Assembly: GCA_020137815.1 (NCBI GenBank)
Contig: CM035352.1
Span: forward strand, 1,528,529 to 1,592,528
Source of the DNA: Hormiphora californensis
Lineage: Eukaryota > Ctenophora > Tentaculata > Cydippida > Pleurobrachiidae
Reading direction: 5' to 3'
DNA length: 64,000 nucleotides
Positions 45,001-64,000 of this stretch are shown piece by piece. Positions within the stretch are counted from its first letter, which is position 1. Each line of letters opens with the position of its first letter. Below the pieces are notes generated by a model. That model saw only the letters and a list, made by a program, of their open reading frames with translations, did not search any database and was not told the DNA's origin. The position numbers were made by a program, and so were the translations under genes.

Positions 45001-46534
45001 TCATACCGGATCTTCCCTCCCTGGACAGCTACTAAACACATTACTACCTTTGGTACGTATTTGTTGTGAAAATCGGCATTTTCTCACCACCCCACCCCCC
45101 TGCAGGGAGTGGTACTGGTTATGGGAGTGCGAACGAGAGACCCGATATTTGACGAATGAAACACTAGTAATCCGTGCCGACGATGCACAGGCGCCCTTAG
45201 TAAGGGCCCTTACCGATACCAAATCAAGCGTTCTGGACTTTTGTATGATCGGGGGCTAATTTATTAACAATTTAATTTATTCTTTTTTAGGTTTTTTAAT
45301 AGTTGTGTTTGAAATTGCTCCGGTTGTTGCGAGCAAAATTGCGTTAAGTTCATAAAGACAATGTAATCCACTTGAGAAAGTGATACTAGAGAGTGCGTTG
45401 GCACCATTTTTCTGGGTATATTCACTATTGATTGGGATATTAAGTGCATAATTTCCATTTACATTACATTTAACTCCTTTTTTGTGTGAAATTTTTTTTT
45501 TTTTAATTAATTTATATACCGACTAATCTTGACAGTGTTGTATGTGTGTGGCGTGTGTAGGCGTGATTTTGGTATTGTGGTGTGTGACGTTGTTGTATGT
45601 TTGTGTGTGGTGTGTGTGTGTGTGTGTGTTGTGTGGTGTGTGTGTGTGTGGTGACAGTGTGTGTGTGACATGTGGTGTGTGTGTGTGTGTGAATGTGAGG
45701 AGCAAGTTATAGTTAGTTAATTAACTTTTAAACTATTTCTAACTTAATAATTAACTAACTTAGTTAGTTATTTTTATACTGTTAAATCTACCCATTGTTT
45801 TCTATCCAGATAGTTTTATGATCATTGTTTCCGTCCTACTGTCCATCTCAGTCGCAAGCCCGCTTTAGGTAACTGCTGAAGCTCTAAGCCTCTCACCTTG
45901 TAGGATATATATGACTTTTTTTGTATATGTCTGTAGTGTGAGAGCGGGACGAGTCACTTATATGACTCAAATATAAATATTGAAGTTCATTTTCATTTTT
46001 CATCTCTATGACTATATCACAGAGTTCCGAACTCAGAGGTAAAGAAAGGCTGGCTCTAATCGGTCCAGGGCACACTTTTCGAGTGAACGCCAAGAATTAA
46101 ACAGGAAACTTCGCAATTTTCCATGGACTCTGCAGTCACTGGGTCGGTGGTCTTGGGCCCCCTACTCACGGGGGCCTATTATGGGGCATCTGTCCTTCAT
46201 CCCCATCCTTAGCTGGGGCTCTGTCCCCAAACTCGAACCCAAAGTGACGGTCAGAAGACATGAAATATGATTGTCGTCGAAAGACTTTCGAACAGTTTGC
46301 TGTTTAGGTCCAAGTTATTGTTAAGTTCTAACTAAATTGGTTATATGAGATGCCCTGACACCCCTTGAAATAGCGCCCCTGTATCCTTCTATTTCTGCTT
46401 ACTCGCACCGACTTGTTTTTTAGAGGTAACCTAATAGGACCTCAATCATATGATTCCATGTAAACATATCATGTAAACTAACCTAACTTCTCCCTACGAG
46501 TAGGTTAAGGCAATTATTTCTGACAGTCATCCGC
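45001..46534. other. Intergenic stretch with (GT)n tract; no clear gene
   Basis: A (GT)n/(TG)n tract occupies about 45537-45692. A reading frame at 45105-45260 after an acceptor-like CCCCTGCAG encodes REWYWLWECERETRYLTNE and ends in TAA, but it has no partner exons. The rest is AT-rich with short TTAATTAA-like motifs. Confidence 0.5.
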
Positions 46535-54304
<7,770 letters not shown>

Positions 54305-54877
54305 GTATGCAAAAATTAGGATTCATATTATTTTATCATGATATCATTATGATGGAACGTCAGAGACTAAATAGCAAATATCATAGTTGCGACTCTGTCG
54401 TGTTCCAAGGAATGTTCCATAGAATGTTCCAGCCAATTTACTGTGCACAATTCATGTTTGTAACGCGCGGGATGCTCCCTGGGTGGAACTCAGCGCTGAG
54501 TTCACGCGCGCGGTCCATTCTATATTTAGAGAAGGGAACAAGATTTGCCGCCTAAATTCCAAGATCATGTTTTGATCACATCAAATCAATTAATTTTTGG
54601 CTGTCAATTTTGTACTAGCTCCATTAGCACAACCTTTTAAGGAGTCACCTGTCGGTAGGTAATAACCGAGACAAATCTTTAATATCAACACTCAACCCGA
54701 GACAGGTCTCAAATATCAAATTAATACGCACATTTAATAATAGTGGGTATTAACTTTCAAAACTATACAATTTTTAAAATCATACGGCTTCTCAACTTGA
54801 GATTCTCATTGGTAAGAGTAATGTAGATCGATTGAGGCTGAAAGGAACGCCGGGGGTTTCTGATAACCAAAGTAATA

Positions 54878-55048
54878 CAGTCGGACCCCGATTTAGGGAC
54901 ACCCTCGGGGGAAAGGCTCTTGTCCACTAAATCGGGGTGTCCACTAAATCAGGGTCAAATAAGGTTAACTTCCTATATCGGGGGGAAAAATCCTGTCCCT
55001 AAATCGGGGTGCCACTAAATCGGGGGGCCCTAAATCGGGGTCCGACTG
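54878..55048. mobile_element. 171-bp pogo/Tigger-like MITE, copy 1
   Basis: It begins CAGTCGGACCCCGATTTAGG and ends with the inverted CTAAATCGGGGTCCGACTG. TA lies outside both ends (54876-54877, 55049-55050). The interior consists of repeated ACTAAATCGGGGT motifs. TIRs of the CAGTCG.ACC(T/C)CG type with TA duplication are known for pogo-like elements. Confidence 0.88.
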
Positions 55049-55184
55049 TACTTCTGACGAAATGTCGGACCATACCGGCCAGAATTCCAAATGTCGCGAC
55101 TAAAGCTGTCGAAATTTTAAGTATGTCCTACACTTACAGCAAAATCTTCAACAAAAACACTTAACTATGCCAGTTGTGGCAGAT

Positions 55185-57808
55185 TCACTTTCTTCCCGCG
55201 TTATTAATCACGATACTACGTAGTGAGACCATCTTGCAGAACACAAATTGTCTAAGGGCTGCACCCCTGTACACAAATATAAGGGGGTTAATTAGGGCAT
55301 TAATAAAGGGAAGCAATGTACTTGATATGTACATGAGAGTAATAATCCTATCATCAAATTGTTTCTCCCAGTTTCTCATCCCGAAAATAAGGCATAGTGC
55401 AGCAGTGAAGAACGTAGTGTTACAGAAGAAGAAGGTAACGGTTAACATGAGGATGGTTACCGTTATGTTCCGCTGTTTAACCTGGTTAACCCTGCTTCTG
55501 TCAAGACTCTGCTGTTTCCGGAGCAGCCGGAGGGCCTGGAGCAGACAGCAGCTAACGGAGACAAGGGAGGGGAGGACAAAGGGTACTAGCAGGGAGACTA
55601 TCACGTGACTGTATTCTGGCATGGGATCCCCTCCCCCTGCCTCTAGATGATTGTTAAATCTCAGGCTCAGGCTGGCTCCTACCGCTGGGAAGATCACCAG
55701 GTAGCTGAACAAGGCAAAGTAGCTCTCCTCCCTGTAGAAATGGATCTCATGGACTGTAAGGATGAGGTAAATGAGGGGAATTGAGCCAAGGAGGCACAGC
55801 ATCACCCTCTTCCGGAGACGATAGAATGGGAAGAATATGTTGATTGTCCGGAGCACTGCCAGCACGGTGTTGTAAAGCACAGAGCAGTGTTGGGAGAGAG
55901 AGGTCACTGTGAAGAGGACGTACATCAAACGGAGGTCGAGGGTTCCACTTAGTTGCGGACACATCCCATCAAGACCGGTCCAGTCCCGATCGTAGAATGC
56001 AACTTGTGATGCCGTGCAGGAGGTGCCTTTAATGGCTCGTATTGTCAGTTGGAATAGCGTCCCGTGCAGTAGAGCTGTGGGGAAGAGAGAGGGGGAATAT
56101 TAGATCAGTGGAGTATTATAATAGACGAGGAGAAGTTGAGTATAGCTGGGTGGGGATAAATGCATGGATGGGAAAGTGTGGCAAGAGTATTGCCATTGAT
56201 TATCTTTGAATAAGTATAAAAACTGGGATCCAAGAAGTGCAATTACTAAGGAGACTTGAGGGGGAGGGTGACACTAGTTAGGTCTCCGTTTAACTTTATG
56301 GTTGTCAGAGCTTTGTCAAAATTTAAGAGTTTAATTAAAATGTCTTCAAAGAAAATTCGTTAAATTTTACTAATTTTAAAATTGTTTCCGACTCCTTTAA
56401 TTATGTACAGTCGGACCCCGATTTAGTGGCCCCCGATTTAGTGGCACCCCGATTTAGTGGCAGGATAATCTTCCCCCGATATAGGAAATTAACAGTATTT
56501 GCCCCCGATTTAGTGGACAACCCGATTTAGTGGACAAACCCATTTCCCCCGAGGGTGCCACTAAATCGGGGTCCGACTGTAGTTGGTTAGGGTCTAACTG
56601 GTACAGCTTTATTATACTGAGGTAGGATGTGTGACTCGTGAGTTGATCTGAACAATATGTGCGTCTGTGCGTTCTTTATTGACACATATTTCTCGTTAGA
56701 GCAGATGCATAACCAATTTGCCAGAAATGAAATATAAGACGGAACTGTGATGAGAAAGTGAAGCTGAGATAGAGATGGCATCTCTGAGATGCCAAATTGA
56801 AATGATACGTCGCTCCCCAGTCCCCCTAGCTACCCCTTGCTCCAACTTATAACTAATAAATGCATTATATACTCATATATTCTCTTTCATTCTATAGTAA
56901 AGAAAAGGAACTAAAAATTTAGGGAATATTTACTAATACAGTCGGACCCCGGTCCCCGATTTAGGGACAACCTCGGGGGAAAGGCTCTTGTCCACTAAAT
57001 CGGGGTGTCCACTAAATCGGGGTCAAATAAGGTTAATTTCCTATATCGCGGGAAAAAATCCTGTCCCTAAATCGGGGTGCCACTAAATCGGGGTCCGACT
57101 GTACTGCTAAAAGATAATGTGTGAAGCAGGAACCGACCGAATCAGGAAATACTGGTCCCTGATTGTTTTGTTCAAACAAGGCAAGTCCCTGATTGGCTGA
57201 TAACCAGTCACGTGACCTAAATAACGAGTTTTGATTGGTTGTTTACTTTTTACTTGGTTCGGTCGGTTCCTGGTGTGAAGTGTGCTAGATATCTTACCTG
57301 CAACACCGCCTACAAGATCGCACGCTGAGAGAGTCATGTAAAGAACAGGCCACATCTTAGTTCGAAGGTTTTTGTAAAACGCCAGAACCACACTGAAAAG
57401 AAAACATGTTGTAATTTCCATGTCTCTGTCACAAAGAAAAATAGTGGAAAACCCTCTTTCAAAGTTAATTTGTTCCAAAGAGAACCATGAAAGATTCCCC
57501 TAGAAAACTTCGTTGACACTACATGTCATTGTCAAATAGTATGAACAATTTAAAAAGTACCCTATAAATTACCTGTTTGCTGATATTATGACTGTCCCCA
57601 TGATTATTAGAACACCAATGAGAATGGGCTGATGTTCATTCAGTAGGAATTCAACCAACTTGGTGTCCAGTTCGTCAGACAAGGGCACACTCGTGTGTCG
57701 GGCAGTCGTAGCTGAATAGTTCTGTATCATTTCTAGAATTACTGCATAATTAGGAGCTGGTGAATGGAAGTTACAGTTTAGATGAACTGGTCCAATAGAA
57801 ACTAGCAA
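55185..57808 (-). CDS. Class-A-like G-protein-coupled receptor, three exons
   Basis: Exons on the minus strand: 57808-57573 (ATG), 57392-57298 and 56074-55185 (stop). Phases agree and the product has 406 residues. The N-terminus (about 55 residues) has an NYS sequon. TM1 is LIGVLIIMGTVIISANSVVL (N1.50-like Asn), followed by the intracellular KNLRTKMWP. TM2 is VLYMTLSACDLVGGVAALLH (the LSACDL motif). TM3 spans RLMYVLFTVTSLSQHC to AVLRTINIFFPFYRLRKR, where the usual DRY is replaced by LRT/FYR. TM4 is VMLCLLGSIPLIYLILTV, TM5 HVIVSLLVPFVLPSLVSVSC and TM6 NITVTILMLTVTFFFCNTTF. TM7 is STLLPFINALINPLIFVYRG, an NPxxxY-like variant. It is a rhodopsin-family receptor with unknown ligand, antisense to HGD and probably inside one of its introns. 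Confidence 0.85.
56409..56579. mobile_element. 171-bp pogo/Tigger-like MITE, copy 2 (inverted)
   Basis: Same termini as the copy at 54878 but opposite internal orientation, flanked by TA (56407-56408, 56580-56581). It lies in intron 2 of the GPCR gene. Confidence 0.88.
56939..57101. mobile_element. 163-bp pogo/Tigger-like MITE, copy 3
   Basis: Same family and orientation as the copy at 54878, flanked by TA (56937-56938, 57102-57103). A short direct repeat (ACCCCGGTCCCCGATTTAG) near its left end and a few changes distinguish it. It ends 25 bp before the hAT-like element at 57127. Confidence 0.85.
57127..57272. mobile_element. 146-bp hAT-like MITE with perfect 8-bp TSD GTGTGAAG
   Basis: It begins CAGGAACCGACCGAATCAGG and ends with the inverted CCGACCGAACC... 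TTCCTG. GTGTGAAG flanks both sides (57119-57126, 57273-57280). CAG..CTG termini with an 8-bp duplication are the hAT signature. It lies in GPCR intron 2, 25 bp from the exon 2 donor. A truncated relative is at about 2599-2698. Confidence 0.88.
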
Positions 57809-57970
57809 CTAACGAGAGCAGTGAGAGAGCGAGATAGATTCTCACAAACTTAAAAAGCTGTGAAAAGTGAATTTTCACGAAGCGGCGACAGGAGAGAGAG
57901 CACTGCTTCAACACCGACTAAACGAGGATGGTTAGAGAAGGGCACTAGCTATAATAACGCGTTGCAGGTT

Positions 57971-60450
57971 TTTTTTTTTTTCCCCCCCAAAAAGGGAAAA
58001 AAAAAAAAATTTTTGGGGCCCCCAAAAAAAAAGGGGGGTTTTTGGGGTTTTTTCAAAAAGGGGGGGGAAAAGGGGGGCAAAAAAGGGGGGGGGGGGGTTA
58101 AGGGGTTGGGGGGGGGGTTTTTTTTTGGGGCCCAAAAAAAAAGGGGAAACCCGGGGAAAAAAAACCCCAAAAAAAGGGGGGGGGGGGGTTTTTTGGGGTT
58201 GGTTTGGGGGGGGGGGTTTGGGTTTTTTTTTTGGGTTTAAAAACCCCCGGAAAAAAAAAACCCCCGGGGGGAAAAATTTTTAAAAAAAAAAATTTTGGGG
58301 GGGGAAAAAAAAACCCCAAAAAAAAATTTTTAAAAAAAAAAAATTTTTTTGGGGCCCCCCCAAAAAAAAGGGGAAAAGGAAAAAAATTTTTTCCCCAAAA
58401 AAAAAAAAAAAAAATTTTTAAAAAAAAATTTTTTTAAAAAAAAAAAAAAGGGAAAAAAAAAAAAAAGGGGGGGTTTTTTGGCCCCCGGGTTTAAAAAAAA
58501 AAGGGGGGGCCCAGGGGGAAAAAATTTTTTGGGGCCCCTTTGGGGGGAAATTTTTTTTTTTAAAAATTTTTAAAAAAAAAAAAAAAAAAAGGGGGGAAAG
58601 GGGGGGAAAAACTCCAAAAAAAAGCGTAAAAAAATTTTTTTTCCAAAAAAAAGGGGGAAAAAAAATTTAAACCCCAAAAAGGGGGGAGGGGGGCCCCCTT
58701 TAAAAACCCCCCGGGGGGGGGAAAAAAAATTTTTTCCGGGGGGGGGGGGAAAAAATTTTGGGGGGGGGGGAAGGAAAAAAGGGGAAAAAAAGGGAAAGAA
58801 AAGGGGGGAAAGAGGGGGAGGAAAGAGGGGGAGAGAGGGGAGCGAGAGAGGGGGAGGGGGGGGGGGGGAAAAAGGGGGGGGGGAAGGGGAAGGGGAAAAA
58901 AAGGGGGTTTTTTTTTTTTTTAAAAAAAAAAAATTTTAAAACCCCCCAAAAAAGCCCCCCAAAAAAAAAAGAAAAAAAATTAAATAAATTTTCCCAAAAA
59001 CCCCCAAAAAAATTTTAAAAAAAGGTAAAAAACCCCAAAAAGGAAAAAAATTTTTTTTTTTTTTTTCCCAAAAGGAAAAAACCCAAAAGGGAAAACCTTT
59101 CCCAATTTTTAAAAAAACCCCCCAAAAAAAACCCCAAACCCTTTTAAAAAAAAAAAAGGGGTTGGAAAAAGGCAAAAACCCCCAAAAAAAAAAGGGTTGG
59201 CCCCAAAAAAAAATTTTCCGCCCCCCTTTTTTCCCCTTTGGCCCTTTTTTTTAAGGGTTTTTGGGGGGGTTTCCCCCAAAAAAAAAAACCCCCCCCCAAA
59301 TTTAAAAAAGGGGGAAAAGGAAATTTTAAAAAACCCCTTTGGGGGGCAAAAAAAAATTTTTTTTGGGGGAAACCAAAATTGGGGGGGGAAAACCCCGGGG
59401 AAAAGGGAAAAAATTTTTCCCCCTTTAAAAAAGGGGAAAAACCCCCCCCTTTTTTTTTTTAAAAAAATTTTTTCCCCAAAACCCCCCAAAAAAGGGGGCC
59501 CCCCAAAATTTAAATTTTTAAAAAACCCCAAATTTAAAAAAAAAAAAAATTTCCCCCCAAAAAAATTTTTTTTTTTGGGGGGGGGGGGGGAAAAAAAAAA
59601 TTTTTTAAAAAAAATTTTTTAAAAAAAAAAAAAAACCCCCCCGGGCCCCCCTTTAATGGGGGGGGGGGGGGGCCCCCCAAAAAAGGGGGCCCCAAAACCC
59701 CCCCGGGGAAAATTTTTTAAAAAAAAAAAACCCCAAATTTGGGGCCCCCCGGGGGACCGGGGAAAACCCCCCCTTTTTCCCCCCGGGAAGGAAAAACAAA
59801 AAAAAATTCCGGGAAAATTTGGGGGGTTCCAAAAAAAAAAACCCCTTAAGGAAAAAGGTTTTTAAAATTTCCCAATAAATTTTTTTAATTTTAAAAAAAA
59901 TTTTTAAAAAAAACCCAAAAAAAATTTTTTTCCCCCCCCCCTTTTGGCCCCCCCCCCCCGGGCCCCCCCCGGGGGGGGGAAAAACCCCCCCCGGGGGTTT
60001 TTTTTTGGGGGGGTTTTTTTTTTAAAAAAAAAAAAACCCCCCCCCCCCAAAAAAAACCCCCAAAAAGGGGGGGGGGGAAAAAAAAAAATTTTTTGGGGGG
60101 GGGGGGGGCCCTACTTTTTTTCCGGAAAAGGGGTTTTTTTTTTTTTAAAAAAAAAAATTTTAAAAACCCCCAAAAAAAAAAGGGGAAAAAAATTGGTTTT
60201 TTTCCCCCCCCCCTTTTTAAAAAACCCAAAAACCCAAAAATTTAAGGGGGAAAAAAAAAGGTTTAAAAAGTAAAAGGGGGCCCCAAAAAAATTTTTGGGG
60301 GAAAAAAGGGGGAAAAAAAACCCGGAAAAAAACCCCCCTAAGGGGGGAAAATTTCCAGATACTCAAACCCCCAAAAAAAAAAAAATTTTTTTTTTTTTGG
60401 GAAAAAAAACGTTTAAAACCCCCAAAAACCCCCAAAAATTAAAAAATTCC
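57971..60450. other. Homopolymer-run sequence, probable assembly artefact
   Basis: Almost every base occurs in runs of 3-15 identical nucleotides (TTTTTT, CCCCCC, AAAAAA, GGGGGG) with abrupt onset after GCGTTGCAGG at 57970. Translations are only Lys, Phe, Gly and Pro. No biological repeat class has this composition. It looks like uncorrected low-quality read sequence. The ORFs here should be ignored. Confidence 0.85.
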
Positions 60451-63383
60451 CAAAAGGGGCCCCACATACGAAGAAATGCGGCAAAATCTCCAAAACCCCG
60501 GCTTCGGCCAAACCCCAAGCGGGGGGGGGGGAAACAGCAACATTTACACCGAAAGGAATGGAAATGCCCTGAAAAAGGTTCCTCAAAGCGGCACAACATT
60601 ACGAGTCAAAATTTTTATGGAACCATGAACACTTTTAATTTGCAGTAATCATATTGGGGGAAAAATATTCCTGGGAAAGGGGGGATTGTGGGATCCGGCT
60701 CCCCGGTCTGCCTGAGTAGAAAACCAGTGGTGCTGCCGGGTGTGGGTCGTCGAAAATCAATCGGTTTTTGCGGAGGGACAGGCAGGCGGGGGCATTTTTG
60801 ATTGGGAGTCCCGGGCCCCTCGTGTTTTTTTCCCCCCCTGTCAGGATGGGACAGCCAATGATGTTTTTGGGTTTTTCCTGTTGGGTTTTATTTTCTATTT
60901 TATTTATTTCCCACTTTCAGTAATATTGTGGGGTTTTTGCCCCTGCCAAGTATTTTTTGGAATGACCCTTTTTCGGGGGCGTTTATTCTTTGGGGGAGGG
61001 GATGACAGGGGACAACAATTTTAAACAAATAAATTCTGCGGGCCGCCCCCATAAAAGAAAAGGGGCTGCCCTTTTCAGAATCAAAAATTTTGGTTTTGGG
61101 GGTGGGACGAAGTAAAGGATATCAGTCAGCTTGTATTGCGCAGAGGGGAAATCACACCTCCTTTTTTTTTAGGGGGTTTTACAATGCGGGGGGGGGATTT
61201 CCTAATGTTTCCCCCGCAAGGAAAACCCCTGGGGGGGTAACACTGAAAAATGGGGGAAAAATGGAAGTGGGACCCCAAAAGAGCTCTGGTTTATTTAGGG
61301 TTTTCCAAAAGAGATTTCTATTAGATTTTTTATTCTTTTGCCCAAAAAGGGACAAAAAATTTTTTAGGCTGGGCCCAAATTTTTCATTTTTTTGGCGGTT
61401 TGGTTTTTTTTTCCCCCCTTTTTTTTTTTATATGGTTTCTTTCCCTTTTTCCCCTTTTCCTTTGTTTTGGCATAAAGGGGGGGGGAAGGGGGAAAGGGTC
61501 CCCCTTTAAAAAAAGGGAGAGGGAATGGGAAAAGAGAGGAGGGGAAAAGGGGCGGAAAGGGGAAAAAGAGGAGAGAGAGAGGAAAAGAGAAAAGGGGGGA
61601 AAAGGGAAAGGAAAAGAAGAGAGAAGAGAAAAGGGGAGGAAGGGGGAGAAGAGAGGCGAGAAAAGGAGAAGAAGGAGCGAGAGAAGGGGGAAGAGAGGAG
61701 AGAGGGGATAGAGAGAGGGGAAAGAAGAGAGAGAGGAGAGAGAGGGGAGGGGAGAGAGGAGAGAGAGAGAGCCCGGGGGCGAGAGGAAGGGGCGGGCGAG
61801 AAGAACGAAGGAGGAAGAGAGAAGAGGGGGGAGACGGGGAGGGAGATGCGGCGTTAAAAAGAAAAGGGAACTCCCGTTTAAAACTCTCTATAAGGGTTTT
61901 TGAGCGTTCCCCTCTTTCTTTTCCTATAATCTCCTCTTTCTCTTTTCCTCTTTCTCCCCTCTCTCTCTCTCTCTCCCCTCTCTCTCTTCTCTCTCTCTCT
62001 CCTCTTTTCTCTTTTTTCTCTCTCTCTCTCTCCTGGGAAAAAGGGGGAGGAGAGTTTTATGTTAAATATCTCTCCACCATTTCCTCCTAAATAGTAAATT
62101 TAGATTAGCAAAATGCGACAGCAAAGAAAAAAAGCCATCACATTATGGTCCCTGTTTTTGCTTTAATCAACCCCCTTTTTAGCAAGGATTGCTTCAAGGT
62201 GGATATAAGGGGGGCCCTGCGGGGTACTCCTCGAGGTGGGGGAAACCCTTTTGTCCTGCCCAACCTGGGCCCTGGGTTTTCGTATTTGAAAATTTAAAAG
62301 TTCATAATTAAAAGGGGATAAAGAAAAACTAGTGAATTCTTAAAAAAAGGCACCCAATGAAGTTACTTTTCCGATACGAGAAGATTTACTTCCCTTTTAT
62401 AATACCTGAACAAGGAGATGGCTTGAAAACCCCTTTATCTGCTTTGGAAAAAAACCCCCTAGTAAAACTATATAATAGCACTTGAAGCACAGCTCGCGGA
62501 TTTCAGAAAAGATTGTTGGGTTAGATAGCGGATAAAAATCATGGCCCCTTTTCTGATCCCCCAACCCAATTTTAGACCCCCCTCAAAAATCATTCATGAA
62601 AACCGCTACTGCCTACCGGCCCCACAGCTTTCTTATTTAGAGAAAAAAACAATCGGCTGCGTCCCCTCTTTGTGCTATCCACTGAAAAAGACAAAAACAA
62701 AAGCAGCTTCTTTCCGTGTTCGAAAGGGGTACCCGCCCCCTAGTAAGGTTTTAATGAATTTGCATGAAGCAATTGCGTACGGTAGAAAAAAAACCCGAAA
62801 CCCATACTAAAAATATTAAACCCCATACGAATATAATAATTTTTGGGTTTGATGGGTTGTTACAAATTACAAAGTGCCGGCCCCCCCTTCATTTTTTCCC
62901 GCCCGGGTAATCCAAAAAAACAACAGGGGTGAATTCAAACGAAAATTTGGTAAACTTATGGAGAGGGACATTTTTGGTCCAAAAAATTTCTGCACCAACG
63001 GTTTTTTTTTTAGAAATAGAAGGGGGGCCACATGGGTACCCTCATCAAAAAACCTTTGCCAGGGGGTTGGGGTGTGTGCCGGGGGCCCCCTTTTAACAAA
63101 ACTGAAATGCGGGGTTTGGGTTTACATACACATTTTCAATTTTCGAGTGAGGGGATTTTTAGTAAGTGTTAAGTTAATTCAAAGGGTTAAAGGTCATGGG
63201 TATTGGGAGTTGCAAAAATTAAATATGTGGAAGTTAACGAAAGAAAATCTATGATTTTCCCCCTTTCTTTTGAAAAATTGATCCTTTTTCCCCCCCCCTT
63301 ACAAGTCACTAATGTGGGGTTTTGGCAGGGAAAACGCTTTCCCTTTTTCAATAACTTTTTTTAAAATTTGGTGTTCCCCAAAG

Positions 63384-63439
<56 letters not shown>

Positions 63440-64000
63440 CAAAATTTCCCTTTTTTTTTGGGAAAAAAACCCCCTTTTTAAGGACTTTTTTTTTTAATGA
63501 AAAAAACCCCAAAAAAGGGAAAAGGGGTTAAACTCCAAAAGGGGAAAAATTTTTTTTTGCCCCGAAAAAAACCCCCCTTTCCCGGGTTTGGGTTTGGGGG
63601 GGAAAACCCTTCCCCCCAAGCCCCAAAAGAAAACCCAAAAAAAATTAAAATGCAAAAATTTTTTTGTTTCGTCTTAAATTTGCCAGTGTTGAACCACGGA
63701 GTCTTTCTTAAAATATATCTGGGTGCTAAGGCTTGAAAAACCCCCGGGTTTTCCCAAACCCCTAAGCTGGACGGGGACCTGATGAAAGCTACAGTTATCA
63801 GAAAGTCCGAAAAAGCTTTCCTGCCAAAAACAGGAAATCCCCTTTCCGTATGGGGGTTTCATGCGAGGAAGGGGTTGCATTTACAAGTTAGGGGGGTTAG
63901 CCACTGAAACCCCTAGCTGTCTAGGGTAGCATAAAAGCATTTTTCAAAAAAGGGTTTAAAGAATAAATTTTAGCGGGGAGGGGTAGGGTAAATGAAATGA
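60451..64000. other. Low-quality, homopolymer-inflated sequence; no supportable gene
   Basis: Partly normal-looking sequence resumes, but runs are still inflated (GGGGG, AAAAA, CCCCC). A purine tract of GGAGAGAGG type covers about 61515-61850, CT-rich sequence covers 61910-62035, and a poly(A) run of about 50 lies at 63387-63437. I found no exon of HGD or any other recognisable protein on either strand. Frames are unreliable here. Confidence 0.7.

Noticed and set aside
44440-45069. 209-codon Pro/Leu/Ser-rich frame
   Set aside because: Consists entirely of the 28-bp pyrimidine minisatellite; other frames and the opposite strand are equally open.
45105-45260. Plus-strand frame REWYWLWECERETRYLTNE after a CAG acceptor
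   Set aside because: Ends in TAA without partner exons. It cannot be joined in phase to HGD or DOCK, so it is probably chance.
45791-45848. Signal-peptide-like frame MIIVSVLLSISVASPL between AG and GT sites
   Set aside because: The frame ends in TAG exactly before the putative donor, so it cannot continue. A lone hydrophobic stretch is weak evidence.
58098-60648. Numerous Lys/Gly/Phe/Pro open frames
   Set aside because: Artefact of homopolymer-inflated sequence; no codon structure or family match.

Overview
The window is nuclear DNA of an invertebrate animal. Its genes are split into many short exons with GT..AG introns and are of animal type: a Dedicator-of-cytokinesis gene of the DOCK6/7/8 class, seven-transmembrane receptors, PH-BTK modules and homogentisate dioxygenase. 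The introns are full of MITEs, fold-back palindromes, CR1/Jockey-like LINE remnants and (CT)n tracts. I cannot name the species. The protein divergence suggests a non-vertebrate, possibly an early-branching, metazoan.

Layout. 1-1704: no gene seen, short repeats only. 1705-3.9 kb (-): part of an unrecognised acidic, coiled-coil-like gene, reconstructed from phase-matched exons. 3.9-6.4 kb: intergenic, with a LINE tail remnant and TA-flanked MITEs. 6441-40968 (+): one DOCK-C gene of about 46 exons and about 2,080 codons, carrying the N-terminal block, DHR-1, the long helical middle and DHR-2. 41-44.4 kb: a decayed LINE. 44.4-45.7 kb: a pyrimidine-rich minisatellite and a (GT)n tract. 46.5 kb to beyond 54.3 kb (+): the 5' part of HGD (tyrosine and phenylalanine catabolism); its catalytic 3' exons are not visible. 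57.97-64 kb: sequence dominated by homopolymer runs, most likely low-quality assembly.

The striking architecture is genes inside introns. DOCK intron 13 (13809-14894) holds an intronless gene, on the same strand, for a membrane-anchored lectin of the GalNAc-transferase lectin type. DOCK intron 24 (19810-28703) holds two antisense PH-BTK genes, one with six exons and one with a single coding exon. Introns of HGD hold a complete three-exon 7TM gene and, further on, a three-exon class-A-like GPCR, both antisense.

The mobile-element layer is also unusual. Two fold-back elements (29007-30644 and 38981-40801) are almost wholly palindromic, share internal sequence, begin CAC and end GTG, and are flanked by 4-bp direct repeats (TCTT, TATG). 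A 3-kb palindrome has minisatellite arms that differ in length (25001-27980), and a GC-rich palindrome carries telomere-like repeats (22140-23059). An 824-bp element and a 146-bp element each have perfect 8-bp target duplications. Exon calls come from reading splice sites and phase by eye; no alignment or expression data were available.
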